Assembly: GCA_016790175.1 (NCBI GenBank)
Contig: JAEUPI010000074.1
Span: forward strand, 1 to 64,000
Length of the DNA stretch: 64,000 nt
From: Burkholderiaceae bacterium
Lineage (GTDB): Bacteria > Pseudomonadota > Gammaproteobacteria > Burkholderiales > Burkholderiaceae_C
Reading direction: 5' to 3'
Position numbers and translations under genes: made by a program. Positions within the stretch are counted from its first letter, which is position 1. Each line of letters opens with the position of its first letter. The notes under the pieces are model-generated. The model saw only the letters and a program-made list of their open reading frames with translations. It ran no database searches and was not told the DNA's origin. Positions 7,459 through 16,351 of this stretch are shown here, one piece after another.

Positions 7459-9404
7459 GCTTCACGAAGATCCTGATCGCCAACCGCGGCGAGATCGCCT
7501 GCCGCGTGATCCGCACGGCGCGGCGCATGGGGTACCGCACAGTGGCGGTGTACAGCGACGCCGACGCGTTATCGCCCCACGTCCTGCAAGCCGACGAGGC
7601 GGTGCACATCGGGCCCGGGCCGGCGGCGCAGTCGTACCTGTCGGTCGATGCGTTGCTCGCCGCCGCCAGGTCGACCGGCGCCGACGCGGTGCATCCGGGC
7701 TACGGCTTCCTCTCCGAGCGCGAGAGCTTTGCGCAGGCGTGCCTGGATGCGGGGCGGGTCTTCATCGGCCCGCCGCCCGGCGCCATTCGCGCCATGGGCA
7801 ACAAGGCGCTCGCCAAGCGCCGCATGCTCGAGGCCGGCGTGCCCTGCGCGCCCGGCTATCTGGATGACGACCAGACCGAGGCCACGCTCGCACACCAGGC
7901 GCGCACGCTGGGCTTTCCGCTGCTCGTGAAGGCCGTGGCCGGCGGCGGCGGCCGCGGCATGCGCCTGATCGCGCAGGAGTCCGAGATCGCCGCGGCGCTC
8001 GCCGGTGCCCGCCGCGAAGCCGAGAGCGCGTTCGGCGACGGCGCATTGATGCTCGAGCGGCTGATCGAGCGCGGCCGGCACATCGAGATCCAGGTGTTTG
8101 CCGACACGCAGGGGCATGCCGTGCACCTCGGCGAGCGCGACTGCACCGCGCAGCGCCGCCGGCAGAAGGTGATCGAAGAGGCACCCTCGCCGATCGTGAA
8201 CGCTGCCATGCGCGAGGCCATGGGCCGCGACGCGGTGGCCGCGGCGCGGGCGGTGGGCTATGTGGGCGCGGGCACGGTGGAGTTCATCGTCGATCAGCAC
8301 GGCAAGCACCACTTTCTCGAGATGAACACGCGCCTGCAGGTGGAGCATCCGGTCACCGAATGCATCACCGGCTTCGACCTGGTGGAGTGGCAGCTGCGCG
8401 TGGCGGCCGGCGAGCCGCTGCCGGTGGCGCAGAGCGACATCCGCTTCAGCGGCCACGCGATCGAGCTGCGCCTGTATACCGAGGACCCGTACGACGGCTG
8501 GAAGCCGCAGACCGGGCGCATCGTGCATTGGCGGCCCGAGGCGGCGCGCGCAACGGGCATTCGCGTCGACGACGGCATTGCCGAAGGCGGCACCGTCACG
8601 CCGTTCTACGACGCGATGGTGGCCAAGTTCATCGCCCATGGTGTCGACCGCGCCGATGCGGTACGCCAGCTCGTGGCGGCGCTGGCCGATGCGCCGCTGC
8701 TCGGGCCGAGGCACAACGCACGCTTCCTCGCCGATCTGCTGCGCAGCGATGCCTTCGGCGAGGCGCGACTGCACACCACGCTGCTCGACGAGTGGGCCGC
8801 GCAGGGCCACGATCTGCTGTTGCGCCCGCTGCCGAGCGACGAGGCCTGGGCCATCGCAGCCGCCGTGCGCATGGCGCGCGAAGGCCTGGGCTGGCGCCCC
8901 GCCAGCCTGGCCGCGCAAGGCCTGGTGCTGCAATGCGGGGAGCAGGTGCGGCACCTGCGCGTGCGCTTCGAGGGGCACAAGGTGCATGTGCAGCACGGCG
9001 ATGCGACGATCGCGGTGCAGATCGCGGCCCGCGATGATCGCGACTGGCAGCTCGACATCGACGGTGCCCGCCGGCGCGTGGCCGTTGCCGACGACGGCCG
9101 CACACTGCAGCTGGCGACTGGCCACGACTGTTTTGCGTTCACCGAGGTCTCGCCGTGGCCGCAGCGCGAAAGCGGGCTCGATCCGCGCCGCGCACGCGCA
9201 CCGGTGGCCGGCACGGTGGCGCAGGTGCTGGTGCGCGCGGGCGACACGGTGGCCGCGGGGCAGCAGTTGCTGAGCGTGGAGGCGATGAAGATGGAGATGT
9301 GGCTCACCGCGGGCGCCGCCGGCACCGTGCGCGCGGTGCATGCGGCACCGAAGGCCACGGTCGAGAGCGGCGCGGTGCTGGTGGAACTCGAGATCGCGGA
9401 TTGA
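7455..9404 (+). CDS. Biotin carboxylase/BCCP alpha subunit of an acyl-CoA carboxylase, AtuF-like
   Basis: A 649-residue protein combining biotin carboxylase (N-terminal two thirds: ILIANRGEIACRVIRTARR, ATP-grasp loop VKAVAGGGGRGMR, EMNTRLQVEHPVTE) with a biotinyl carrier domain at the C-terminus, where SVEAMKMEMWL carries the biotinylated Lys. It uses ATP and bicarbonate to carboxylate its own biotin and passes the carboxyl group to the subunit encoded at 2992. The start ATG overlaps the hydratase stop. The size and domain order fit methylcrotonyl-, geranyl- and propionyl-type alpha subunits; the gene order picks AtuF. Confidence 0.94.
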   Translation: MSFTKILIANRGEIACRVIRTARRMGYRTVAVYSDADALSPHVLQADEAVHIGPGPAAQSYLSVDALLAAARSTGADAVHPGYGFLSERESFAQACLDAGRVFIGPPPGAIRAMGNKALAKRRMLEAGVPCAPGYLDDDQTEATLAHQARTLGFPLLVKAVAGGGGRGMRLIAQESEIAAALAGARREAESAFGDGALMLERLIERGRHIEIQVFADTQGHAVHLGERDCTAQRRRQKVIEEAPSPIVNAAMREAMGRDAVAAARAVGYVGAGTVEFIVDQHGKHHFLEMNTRLQVEHPVTECITGFDLVEWQLRVAAGEPLPVAQSDIRFSGHAIELRLYTEDPYDGWKPQTGRIVHWRPEAARATGIRVDDGIAEGGTVTPFYDAMVAKFIAHGVDRADAVRQLVAALADAPLLGPRHNARFLADLLRSDAFGEARLHTTLLDEWAAQGHDLLLRPLPSDEAWAIAAAVRMAREGLGWRPASLAAQGLVLQCGEQVRHLRVRFEGHKVHVQHGDATIAVQIAARDDRDWQLDIDGARRRVAVADDGRTLQLATGHDCFAFTEVSPWPQRESGLDPRRARAPVAGTVAQVLVRAGDTVAAGQQLLSVEAMKMEMWLTAGAAGTVRAVHAAPKATVESGAVLVELEIAD

Positions 9405-9430
9405 GGGTCGACCGACCCCAAGGAGTCGTC

Positions 9431-10300
9431 ATGGACAAGGCCATCCTCACCTGCGCGCTCACCGGCGTGCTCACCGACCCCAGGCAGCACCCGGTGCCGG
9501 TCACGCCCGAGCAGATGGCGGCCGAGGCGCGGGCCGCGTTCAACGCCGGTGCCAGCATCATGCACGTGCACTTGCGCAACCAGCAGCCCGGCATGGGCCA
9601 CCTGCCGAGCTGGGAACCCGACGTGGCGCAGGCCGTGTGCGACGCGATCCGCGCCGCCTGCCCCGGCGTGATCATCAACCTCACCACCGGCGTCGTCGGC
9701 AAGGACGTGGCGGGCCCGATCGCCTGCATCGAGCGCGTGAAGCCCGAGATCGCCGCCTGCAACGCCGGCAGCCTGAACTACCTGAAGATCAAGGAGAACG
9801 GCCAATGGGCCTGGCCGCCGATGGTGTTCGACAACCCGGTGGCCAAGGTGCAGCAGATGCTCGATGCGATGGCGAAGACGCACACCCATCCGGAGTTCGA
9901 GTGCTTCGACGTCGGCATCGTGCGCTCGGTGGCGATGTACCAGCGCGCCGGCATGATCCACGGCGTGCCCGAGGTGAATTTCGTGATGGGCGTGGCCTCG
10001 GGCATGCCGGCCGACTGCGACCTGCTGGAGCTGCTGCCGCGTTATGCGCCCAAGGACGCGATCTGGCAGACCACGCTGATCGGCCGCGAGGAGATCTGGC
10101 CGGTGCACCAGAAGACGGCCGAGCTCGGCGGCATGCTGCGCAGCGGGCTCGAAGACACGTTCTACCTGCCCGACGGCAAACGTGCCCGCGGCAACGGCGA
10201 GCTGATCGACGCGCTGGCCGCACGCGCGCAGCGTGCCGGCCGCACCGTGGCCTCGCCCACCGAGGCTCGCACGATGCTCGGGCTGGCCACCGTGCACTGA
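9431..10300 (+). CDS. Beta-keto acid cleavage enzyme (BKACE, 3-keto-5-aminohexanoate cleavage family)
   Basis: A 289-residue DUF849/BKACE TIM-barrel enzyme. Family members use acetyl-CoA and a Zn ion to convert a beta-keto acid into acetoacetate and a new acyl-CoA. The Zn ligand segment IMHVHLRNQ and the NAGSLNYL, VGIVRSV and NFVMGVASG strands are visible. It starts 26 nt after the carboxylase with AAGGAG before the ATG and a 14-bp dyad GGGTCGACCGACCC in the gap, so it may be cotranscribed. BKACEs are not part of the published atu or liu routes. Here it could replace or extend the missing lyase, or act on the imported acid; the substrate cannot be read from the sequence. Confidence 0.88.
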   Translation: MDKAILTCALTGVLTDPRQHPVPVTPEQMAAEARAAFNAGASIMHVHLRNQQPGMGHLPSWEPDVAQAVCDAIRAACPGVIINLTTGVVGKDVAGPIACIERVKPEIAACNAGSLNYLKIKENGQWAWPPMVFDNPVAKVQQMLDAMAKTHTHPEFECFDVGIVRSVAMYQRAGMIHGVPEVNFVMGVASGMPADCDLLELLPRYAPKDAIWQTTLIGREEIWPVHQKTAELGGMLRSGLEDTFYLPDGKRARGNGELIDALAARAQRAGRTVASPTEARTMLGLATVH

Positions 10301-10329
10301 CCGACTGCGGCGCGCATGGCCCTGGGTTC

Positions 10330-10348
10330 TTAGGTACTAGACCTGAGC
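10330..10348. promoter_or_regulatory. Inverted repeat before the TRAP transporter genes
   Basis: Arms CTTAGGT and ACCTGAG (one mismatch) around ACTAG in the 103-bp gap between the BKACE gene and dctP. Its AT-rich centre stands out from the GC-rich surroundings. It could be a regulator site for the transporter operon; no regulator is assigned. Confidence 0.35.
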
Positions 10349-10403
10349 CGCGGCCACGGTCGATCCGTCATCATCGCCCACGCCCATCATCCGGAGGTGT
10401 CCC

Positions 10404-11384
10404 ATGACGATCCGCCACTCGCTGCACGCGGCCCTGTTCGTGCTCGCTGCCGTCGCTGCCGCGCCGGCGTTCGCCCAGCTGGAAATCAAGTTCGGCCATG
10501 TCGGTGAACCCGGCTCGTTGTTCGCCAACTCGGCCGATGAGTTCGCCAAGCGGGCCAACGCCAAGCTCGGCGCCAAGGCCAAGGTGGTGGTCTACGGCTC
10601 GAGCCAGCTCGGCGGCGACAAGGAGCTGCTGCAGAAGCTCAAGCTCGGCACCGTGGACATCGCGCTGCCGTCGACCGTGATGTCGTCGGAGTCCGACGTG
10701 TTCGGCGTGTTCGAGATGCCCTATCTGGTGAAGGACCGTGCGCACATGGGCCGCATCGAGAAGGACGTGTTCTGGTCGAAGATGGCGCCCGAGGCCGAGA
10801 AGAAGGGGCTGAAGATCCTCGCGGTGTGGGAGAACGGCTATCGCCATATCACCAACTCCAAGCGGCCGATCAACACGCCGGCCGACCTGCAGGGCATCAA
10901 GCTGCGCGTGCCCGAGGGCAAGTGGCGGGTCAAGATGTTCCAGGCCTATGGCGCCAACCCGTCACCGATGAAATTCTCCGAAGTGTTCACCGCGCTGCAG
11001 ACCGGCGTGATGGACGGCCAGGAGAACCCGTTCACGCAGATCTACAGCGCCAAGTTCCAGGAGGTGCAGAAGTTCCTGTCGCTCACCGGCCATGTGTACA
11101 CGCCGGCCTATGCCACCGTCGGCGCCAAGAAATGGGCGACGCTCCCCGACGACGTGCGCAAGATCCTCGAAGACACGGCCAAGGAGACGCAAAGCTGGGT
11201 CTACGCCACGGCCGAGAAGGACGACAACGATCTGCTGGCCAAGCTGAAGGCCGGTGGCATCCAGGTCAACACGCCGAACAAGGACGCCTTCGTCACCGCC
11301 TCGAAGCCGGTGTACGACGAGTTCGCCAAGGAAGTGCCAAGCGCCAAGGACGTGATCGACCGCGCGATCGCACTCGGCAAGTAA
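10404..11384 (+). CDS. TRAP transporter substrate-binding protein (DctP family)
   Basis: A 326-residue periplasmic solute receptor with a Sec signal peptide (about residues 1-24, ending APAFAQ). Typical DctP segments are FGHVGEPGSLF, the MSSESDVFGVFEMPYLV region, and GIKLRVPEGKWRVKMF, where the conserved Arg contacts the substrate carboxylate. It captures an organic anion and hands it to the membrane proteins encoded directly downstream. GGAGGTG lies 6 nt before the ATG. Its position beside acyl-CoA catabolic genes suggests a carboxylic acid entering that pathway. Confidence 0.93.
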   Translation: MTIRHSLHAALFVLAAVAAAPAFAQLEIKFGHVGEPGSLFANSADEFAKRANAKLGAKAKVVVYGSSQLGGDKELLQKLKLGTVDIALPSTVMSSESDVFGVFEMPYLVKDRAHMGRIEKDVFWSKMAPEAEKKGLKILAVWENGYRHITNSKRPINTPADLQGIKLRVPEGKWRVKMFQAYGANPSPMKFSEVFTALQTGVMDGQENPFTQIYSAKFQEVQKFLSLTGHVYTPAYATVGAKKWATLPDDVRKILEDTAKETQSWVYATAEKDDNDLLAKLKAGGIQVNTPNKDAFVTASKPVYDEFAKEVPSAKDVIDRAIALGK

Positions 11385-11387
11385 GGG

Positions 11388-11891
11388 GTGAGCTGGCAAT
11401 CGTTCCGCCGGGGATACGAGCGATTCCTGGAGTGGATCTGCATCGCGCTCATGGTTGCGCTCGCCGCCGAGGTGGTGACGGGCGTGGTCTTCCGGTATTC
11501 GGGTCACTCGCTCGTCTGGTATGACGAGGTTGCCACCATCCTGCTGGCCTGGGTGACCTTCTACGGCTCCGCGCTCGCGGTGCTGAAGCACGCGCACATG
11601 GGTGTGCCCGAAGTCGTGCGCATGCTGCCGCCGGGTGCGCGGGTGGCCGCGGCCGTCGTGGCGCAGCTGTGCACGATGGCGTTCTTCGTGCTGCTGGCCT
11701 GGGCGGGCCTGGCGGTGCTGGAGGTTCTGGCGAGCGACCGGCTGGTCTCGCTGCCGGAGGTGTCGGTGGCGGTCGCAAACTCGGTGATCCCGATCAGCGC
11801 CGTGCTGTTCGTGGTGGGTCAGCTGCTGGTGTTCCCCGAAGTGCTTCACGAGGCGCGGCGCGCACACGATGCGGCCGGGGAGCACGCATGA
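11388..11891 (+). CDS. TRAP transporter small membrane subunit (DctQ)
   Basis: A 167-residue four-helix membrane protein beginning at GTG 11388, three nucleotides after the dctP stop. The hydrophobic segments, the VVFRYSGHSLVWYDEVA stretch and the following AWVTFYGSALAVLKHAHMG are characteristic of DctQ. It docks the receptor and stabilises the large permease. Its last codons overlap the DctM start (ATGA). Confidence 0.92.
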   Translation: MSWQSFRRGYERFLEWICIALMVALAAEVVTGVVFRYSGHSLVWYDEVATILLAWVTFYGSALAVLKHAHMGVPEVVRMLPPGARVAAAVVAQLCTMAFFVLLAWAGLAVLEVLASDRLVSLPEVSVAVANSVIPISAVLFVVGQLLVFPEVLHEARRAHDAAGEHA

Positions 11892-13171
11892 CCGGCTTCC
11901 TCGTGCTGCTGTGCGTGGTCGTGCTGGTGCTGATCAACGTGCCGATCGCGGTGGCGCTGTGCATCGCGTCGGTCATCGCGATGCTCACCACGCAGGGCGT
12001 GGCCAGCCTGCCCAACGTGCCGCTGACGCTCTACCAGGGCGCAACCAGTTTCCCGCTGATCGCGATTCCGCTGTTCATCCTCGCCGCCGCGATCATGAAC
12101 ACCTCGGGCATCTCGCACCGGCTGATCGACTTCTGCCAAGCGCTGGTGGGCTGGGTGCGCGGCGCGCTGGCCCAGGTGAACGTGTTGAGCCACATGTTCT
12201 TCGCCGAGATTTCGGGCTCGGCGGTCGCGGGCGTGGCCGCCACCGCCTCGATCATCATGCCGGCGATGAAGGCGCGCGGTTATCCGGGGCCCTTCACCGC
12301 CGCGGTGACCTCCTCCACCGCCACGCTGGCGATCATCATCCCGCCGTCGATCCCGATGATCCTCTACGCGGTGATGGCCGGCACGTCGGTGGTGCAGATG
12401 TTCGTCGCCGGCATCGTGCCCGGCCTGCTCACGGCCTTCGGCTTCATGGCCCTGTGCTACTGGTATGCGATCAGGAACAACTGGCCGGTGGAAGAGGTCT
12501 TCCAGCTGCGCAAGCTCGGACGGGCGTTCAAGCATGCGTTCTGGGCGCTCACGCTGCCGATCATCATCCTCGGCGGCATCTTCGGCGGTGTGGTCACCGC
12601 GACCGAGGGCGCCGCGCTCGCGGTGGTGGCGGCGCTGCTGGTGGGCGGCCTGGTCTATCGCGAGCTCGACTGGAAGCGGCTGCGCGAGGCGATCGTCGAC
12701 GGCGCCGTGCAGACCGGCGCCGTGATGCTGCTGGTGGCCGCCTCGGCCCTGCTCGGCCTGTACCTCACCGAGGTGCAGTTGCCGCAGCGCATCGCGGCGG
12801 CGATGCTCTCGGTGACGAACGAGAAGTGGGCCATCCTCGCGATCCTGAACGTGTTCTTCTTCATCATCGGCATGTTCCTGCATTCGGCCGCCGCCATCAT
12901 CTTGGTGGTGCCGATCGTGATGCCGGTGGTGACGGCGGCGGGCATCGATCCGGTGCACTTCGGCGTGATCGTGACGCTCAACCTGGCCATCGGCCAGCAG
13001 ACGCCGCCGGTGGCCAGCGTGCTGCTGCTGACCTGCTCGATCGCCAAGGAGAGCGTCTGGGACGTGACCAAGGCCAACATCCCGTTCATCGGCGTGCTGC
13101 TGCTCACGCTGATGCTGGTGACCTACGTGCCGATGGTGACGCTGGGCCTGGTCGACTTCTTCTACCGCTGA
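11888..13171 (+). CDS. TRAP transporter large permease (DctM)
   Basis: A 427-residue polytopic protein with about 12 hydrophobic segments. Hallmarks are ATASIIMPAMKARGY, IIIPPSIPMILY and NLAIGQQTPPVASVL, the last being the conserved C-terminal pore hairpin. It carries the sodium-coupled transport step for the acid bound by DctP. The start overlaps dctQ, completing a P-Q-M cassette. Confidence 0.94.
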   Translation: MTGFLVLLCVVVLVLINVPIAVALCIASVIAMLTTQGVASLPNVPLTLYQGATSFPLIAIPLFILAAAIMNTSGISHRLIDFCQALVGWVRGALAQVNVLSHMFFAEISGSAVAGVAATASIIMPAMKARGYPGPFTAAVTSSTATLAIIIPPSIPMILYAVMAGTSVVQMFVAGIVPGLLTAFGFMALCYWYAIRNNWPVEEVFQLRKLGRAFKHAFWALTLPIIILGGIFGGVVTATEGAALAVVAALLVGGLVYRELDWKRLREAIVDGAVQTGAVMLLVAASALLGLYLTEVQLPQRIAAAMLSVTNEKWAILAILNVFFFIIGMFLHSAAAIILVVPIVMPVVTAAGIDPVHFGVIVTLNLAIGQQTPPVASVLLLTCSIAKESVWDVTKANIPFIGVLLLTLMLVTYVPMVTLGLVDFFYR

Positions 13172-13173
13172 GC

Positions 13174-13953
13174 ATGAACGACGTCATCCTCGTCGACCGT
13201 GCCGGGCCGGTCGCCACCGTGGTGCTGAACCGCCCCGACAAGCTCAATGCGCTGACCAAGCCGATGTGGCAGCGCCTGGGCGACGTGTTCCTCGCGCTCG
13301 ATGCCGACGACAGCCTGCGCTGCATCGTGCTGCGCGGTGCCGGCGAGAAGGCCTTTGCACCGGGCAACGACATCGGTGAGTTCGAGAACGAACGGTCCAA
13401 CGTCGAGCAGGCACGCGCCTACGGCGCGGTGATGACGCGCACGATCGACGCGATCGGCCACTGCCGCCACCCGGTGGTGGCGCAGATTCACGGCATCTGC
13501 GTCGGCGGCGGACTCGAGATCGCGGGGCTCGCCGACATCCGCATCTGCGGCGCGTCGAGCCGGTTCGGCGTGCCGATCAACCGGCTCGGCCTGGTGATGG
13601 CCTATGCCGAGATCGGTGCGCTGATCCGCCTGGCCGGCGAGGCGGTGGCGCTCGAAATCCTGCTCGAGGGCCGCGTGTTCGGCGCGGCCGAAGCCCTGGC
13701 CAAGCGGCTGGTGACGCGTGTCGTCGCCGACGACCAGGTCGCGCAGGAGGTGCAGGCCACCGTGCAGCGCATCGTCGACGGCGCGCCGCTGGCCGCGCGC
13801 TGGCACAAGCGGTTCGCCCGTCGGCTGCGCGATGCCGCACCGCTCACCGCGGCCGAGATCGACGAGGGCTTCGCCTGCTACGGCACCGAGGATTTCCGCA
13901 TCGGCGTGCAGGCCTTCCTGGCCAAGGCGAAGCCGGAGTTCAAGGGCCGATGA
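13174..13953 (+). CDS. Crotonase-fold enoyl-CoA hydratase/isomerase family protein
   Basis: A 259-residue crotonase with LNRPDKLNAL at the N-terminus and HGICVGGGLEIAGLAD in the active-site region, so the first catalytic Glu is present. The second Glu is replaced (FGVPINRLGL where hydratases have P-E), unlike the AtuE-like paralogue at 6679 which shows the opposite pattern. That suggests a different reaction such as isomerisation or C-C cleavage. It starts 2 nt after DctM and overlaps the CoA-transferase by 4 nt. Confidence 0.9.
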   Translation: MNDVILVDRAGPVATVVLNRPDKLNALTKPMWQRLGDVFLALDADDSLRCIVLRGAGEKAFAPGNDIGEFENERSNVEQARAYGAVMTRTIDAIGHCRHPVVAQIHGICVGGGLEIAGLADIRICGASSRFGVPINRLGLVMAYAEIGALIRLAGEAVALEILLEGRVFGAAEALAKRLVTRVVADDQVAQEVQATVQRIVDGAPLAARWHKRFARRLRDAAPLTAAEIDEGFACYGTEDFRIGVQAFLAKAKPEFKGR

Positions 13954-15158
13954 GTCAGGCGATCAAGGGGCCGCTGGAGGGCATCCAGGTGGTCGAGATG
14001 GCGCAGATCATGGCCGGGCCCACCTGCGGCCAGCTGCTGGCCGATCTGGGCGCCGACGTCATCAAGGTCGAGAAGCTGCCCGGCGGCGACGACAGCCGCT
14101 CGTACCGGCAGCACACGATCCACGGCGAGTCGGCCCCGTTCATGATGATGAACCGCAACAAGCGCGGCATCGCGGTGAACCTCAAGACGGCCGGCGGCGT
14201 GGAGGTTGTCAAGCGCCTGCTCGCACGTGCCGACGTGCTGGTCGAGAACCACCGCGCCGGCACGCTCGACAAGCTCGGTCTGGGCTTCGACGTGTTGCGC
14301 GCGCTGAACCCGCGGCTCGTGTACTGCGCGATCACCGGCTACGGCCGCACCGGGCCCGACGCCGACAAGGGTGGCTTCGATCTGATCGCGCAGGGCGTGT
14401 CGGGGTTGATGAGCGTGACCGGCCAGCCCGGCGGCGAGCCGGTGAAGGCAGGCTCGCCGGTGGCCGACATCAATGCCGGCATCCTGGGTGCGCTGGGCGT
14501 GGTGTCGGCGCTGCTGCGGCGCGCCACCACCGGCGAGGGGCAGCTGGTGGATACCTCGCTGATGGAAGCCGCGGTGCACCAGACCTTCTGGCAGGTGGCG
14601 CTGTATCTGTCCACCGGCGTGGACCCCGGCCCCTCGGGTTCGAGCCACATCCTCACGGCGCCGTACCAGGCGTTTCCCACGCAGGACGGCTGGATCAACA
14701 TCGGCGGCGCCAACCAGGCCAACTGGGAGCGGCTGACCGCCGTGCTCGGCCTGCCCGAGCTGGTGGCCGACCCTCGCTTCAAGACCAATGCCGACCGCAT
14801 GACGAACAAGCCGGCGCTCGCCGAGCTGATTGCGGCGCGCACGCGCACGCGGGCGTCGGCCGACTGGCTGGCCGCGCTCGAGGCCGCCGGCGTGCCGGCC
14901 GGGCCGATCAACCGGATCAGCCAGATGATGGCCGACCCGCAGGTGCGCGCGCGCCAGATGGTGGTCGAGCTCGACCATCCGCAGGCCGGCCGCGTGCGCG
15001 CGCTCGGCCTGCCGATCAAGTTCTCCGACTCACCCGGCTCGGTGCGCAGCGCGGCGCCACTGCTCGGCCAGCACACGCGCGCGGTGCTGCGCTCGCTCGA
15101 CTACAGCGACGCGCAGATCGATGCGCTCGAACGCGCGGGCGCCGTGGCCTGCGGTTGA
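13950..15158 (+). CDS. Family III CoA-transferase (CaiB/BaiF/Frc)
   Basis: A 402-residue CoA-transferase with the family's GIQVVEMAQIMAGPTCGQLLADLGAD opening split by the usual nucleotide pocket, the VENHRAGTLDKLGLG motif, and GSPVADINAG, whose Asp is the expected acyl-enzyme residue. Such enzymes move CoA from a donor thioester to a carboxylic acid and so could activate the acid brought in by the TRAP system without ATP. It closes the operon and is followed by two overlapping hairpins. Confidence 0.93.
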   Translation: MSQAIKGPLEGIQVVEMAQIMAGPTCGQLLADLGADVIKVEKLPGGDDSRSYRQHTIHGESAPFMMMNRNKRGIAVNLKTAGGVEVVKRLLARADVLVENHRAGTLDKLGLGFDVLRALNPRLVYCAITGYGRTGPDADKGGFDLIAQGVSGLMSVTGQPGGEPVKAGSPVADINAGILGALGVVSALLRRATTGEGQLVDTSLMEAAVHQTFWQVALYLSTGVDPGPSGSSHILTAPYQAFPTQDGWINIGGANQANWERLTAVLGLPELVADPRFKTNADRMTNKPALAELIAARTRTRASADWLAALEAAGVPAGPINRISQMMADPQVRARQMVVELDHPQAGRVRALGLPIKFSDSPGSVRSAAPLLGQHTRAVLRSLDYSDAQIDALERAGAVACG

Positions 15159-15182
15159 GCGCAGGCCGGCTACACGCCGGCC
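15146..15182 (+). terminator. Two overlapping hairpins at the end of the CoA-transferase gene
   Basis: The first hairpin has arms GGCCTGCG (15146-15153) and CGCAGGCC (15160-15167); its loop contains the stop codon. The second has arms GGCCGGC (15164-15170) and GCCGGCC (15176-15182). They share bases and so exclude each other. There is no clear T-run, so intrinsic termination is uncertain. Confidence 0.4.
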
Positions 15183-15236
15183 GCTTCACTATCATTGCCA
15201 CGCCCTGCCCGCCTTGCAGGGGCTCTGAAGATCGTC

Positions 15237-16340
15237 ATGCGACCGACGCTGCGCCTTCCGCTGCTGCTTGCCTTCGTGCTGCTCGCCGTGCTGCTGTCGT
15301 GGTGGGCCATGCCCACCAACGGCCGCACCGAGGCTTCGCCGCGCACGGTCACGCCGCGCGGGCCGCTGGCGGCCGACGAGCTCGGCAACATCGAGCTGTT
15401 TCGGCGCGCAGGGCCATCGGTGGTGCACATCACCAACATCGCGCTGCAGCGCGACTTCTTCTCGATGAACGTGCAGCAGGTGCCACGCGGCTCGGGCACC
15501 GGCTTCGTATGGGACGAGCAGGGCCACATCGTCACCAACTTCCATGTGGTGCAAGGCGCGAACGCGCTGCGCGTGACGCTGGCCGACCAGAGCAGCTATG
15601 CCGCCAAGAAGGTCGGCGAGTTCCCCGACCGCGACCTGGCGGTGCTGCGCATCGAGGCGCCGAAGGACAAGCTGCCGCCGCTGGCCATCGGCAGCAGCCG
15701 CGAGCTGGTGGTGGGCCAGAAGGTGTTCGCGATCGGCAATCCGTTCGGGCTCGACCAGACACTCACCACCGGCATCGTGAGCGCGCTGAACCGCGAGATC
15801 GAGTCGTTCAACGAGCGCACGATCCGCGGCGTGATCCAGACCGACGCCGCGATCAACCCGGGCAATTCCGGCGGCCCGCTGCTCGATTCGGCCGGCCGGC
15901 TGATCGGCGTGAACACGCAGATCGCGAGCCCCAGCGGCGCCAGCGCGGGCATCGGCTTCGCGATCCCGGTGGACGAGGTCAACCGCATCGTGCCGCGGCT
16001 GATCCGCGACGGCCGCCTGGTGCGGCCCGCGCTCGGCGTCTCGGCGCTGCCCGAGAACGTGAACGCGACGCTGAAGCTGCCCAAGGGCGTGGCCCTGGTG
16101 CAGGTGGCGCCCGGCGGCCCGGCGGCCCGCGCCGGCCTGCAGCCCTTCAAGCGCGCCGACGACGGCGGCGTGATGCAGGGCGACGTGATCACCGCGATCA
16201 ACGACGAGCCGGTGGCCACGCTCGACGACCTGCTCACGCAGCTGGAGCGGCATCAGCCCGGCGAAACGGTGAACGTGACGGTGTGGCGTGCGGGCAAGTC
16301 GCGCAAGCAGTCGGTGGTGCTGGGCGCGTCGTCACCCTGA
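15237..16340 (+). CDS. Trypsin-like periplasmic serine protease, DegP/HtrA family
   Basis: A 367-residue protease anchored or exported through an N-terminal hydrophobic segment (residues 5-22). The catalytic triad is readable: His103 in TNFHVVQG, Asp133 in PDRDLAVL and Ser211 in NPGNSGGPLL. One PDZ domain follows (about 265-360), so it is a DegS/short-HtrA-like architecture rather than the two-PDZ DegP. It likely degrades or senses misfolded envelope proteins. The ATG at 15237 is preferred over 15195, which lies inside the promoter region (TATCAT at 15190). Confidence 0.93.
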   Translation: MRPTLRLPLLLAFVLLAVLLSWWAMPTNGRTEASPRTVTPRGPLAADELGNIELFRRAGPSVVHITNIALQRDFFSMNVQQVPRGSGTGFVWDEQGHIVTNFHVVQGANALRVTLADQSSYAAKKVGEFPDRDLAVLRIEAPKDKLPPLAIGSSRELVVGQKVFAIGNPFGLDQTLTTGIVSALNREIESFNERTIRGVIQTDAAINPGNSGGPLLDSAGRLIGVNTQIASPSGASAGIGFAIPVDEVNRIVPRLIRDGRLVRPALGVSALPENVNATLKLPKGVALVQVAPGGPAARAGLQPFKRADDGGVMQGDVITAINDEPVATLDDLLTQLERHQPGETVNVTVWRAGKSRKQSVVLGASSP

Positions 16341-16351
16341 GGCGAATCGCG

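Noticed and set aside
2120..9404. Reading the operon as the leucine/isovalerate (liu) pathway
   Set aside because: No HMG-CoA lyase is present, an SDR leads the operon, and the dehydrogenase and crotonase resemble AtuD and AtuE; only the MerR regulator is liu-like.
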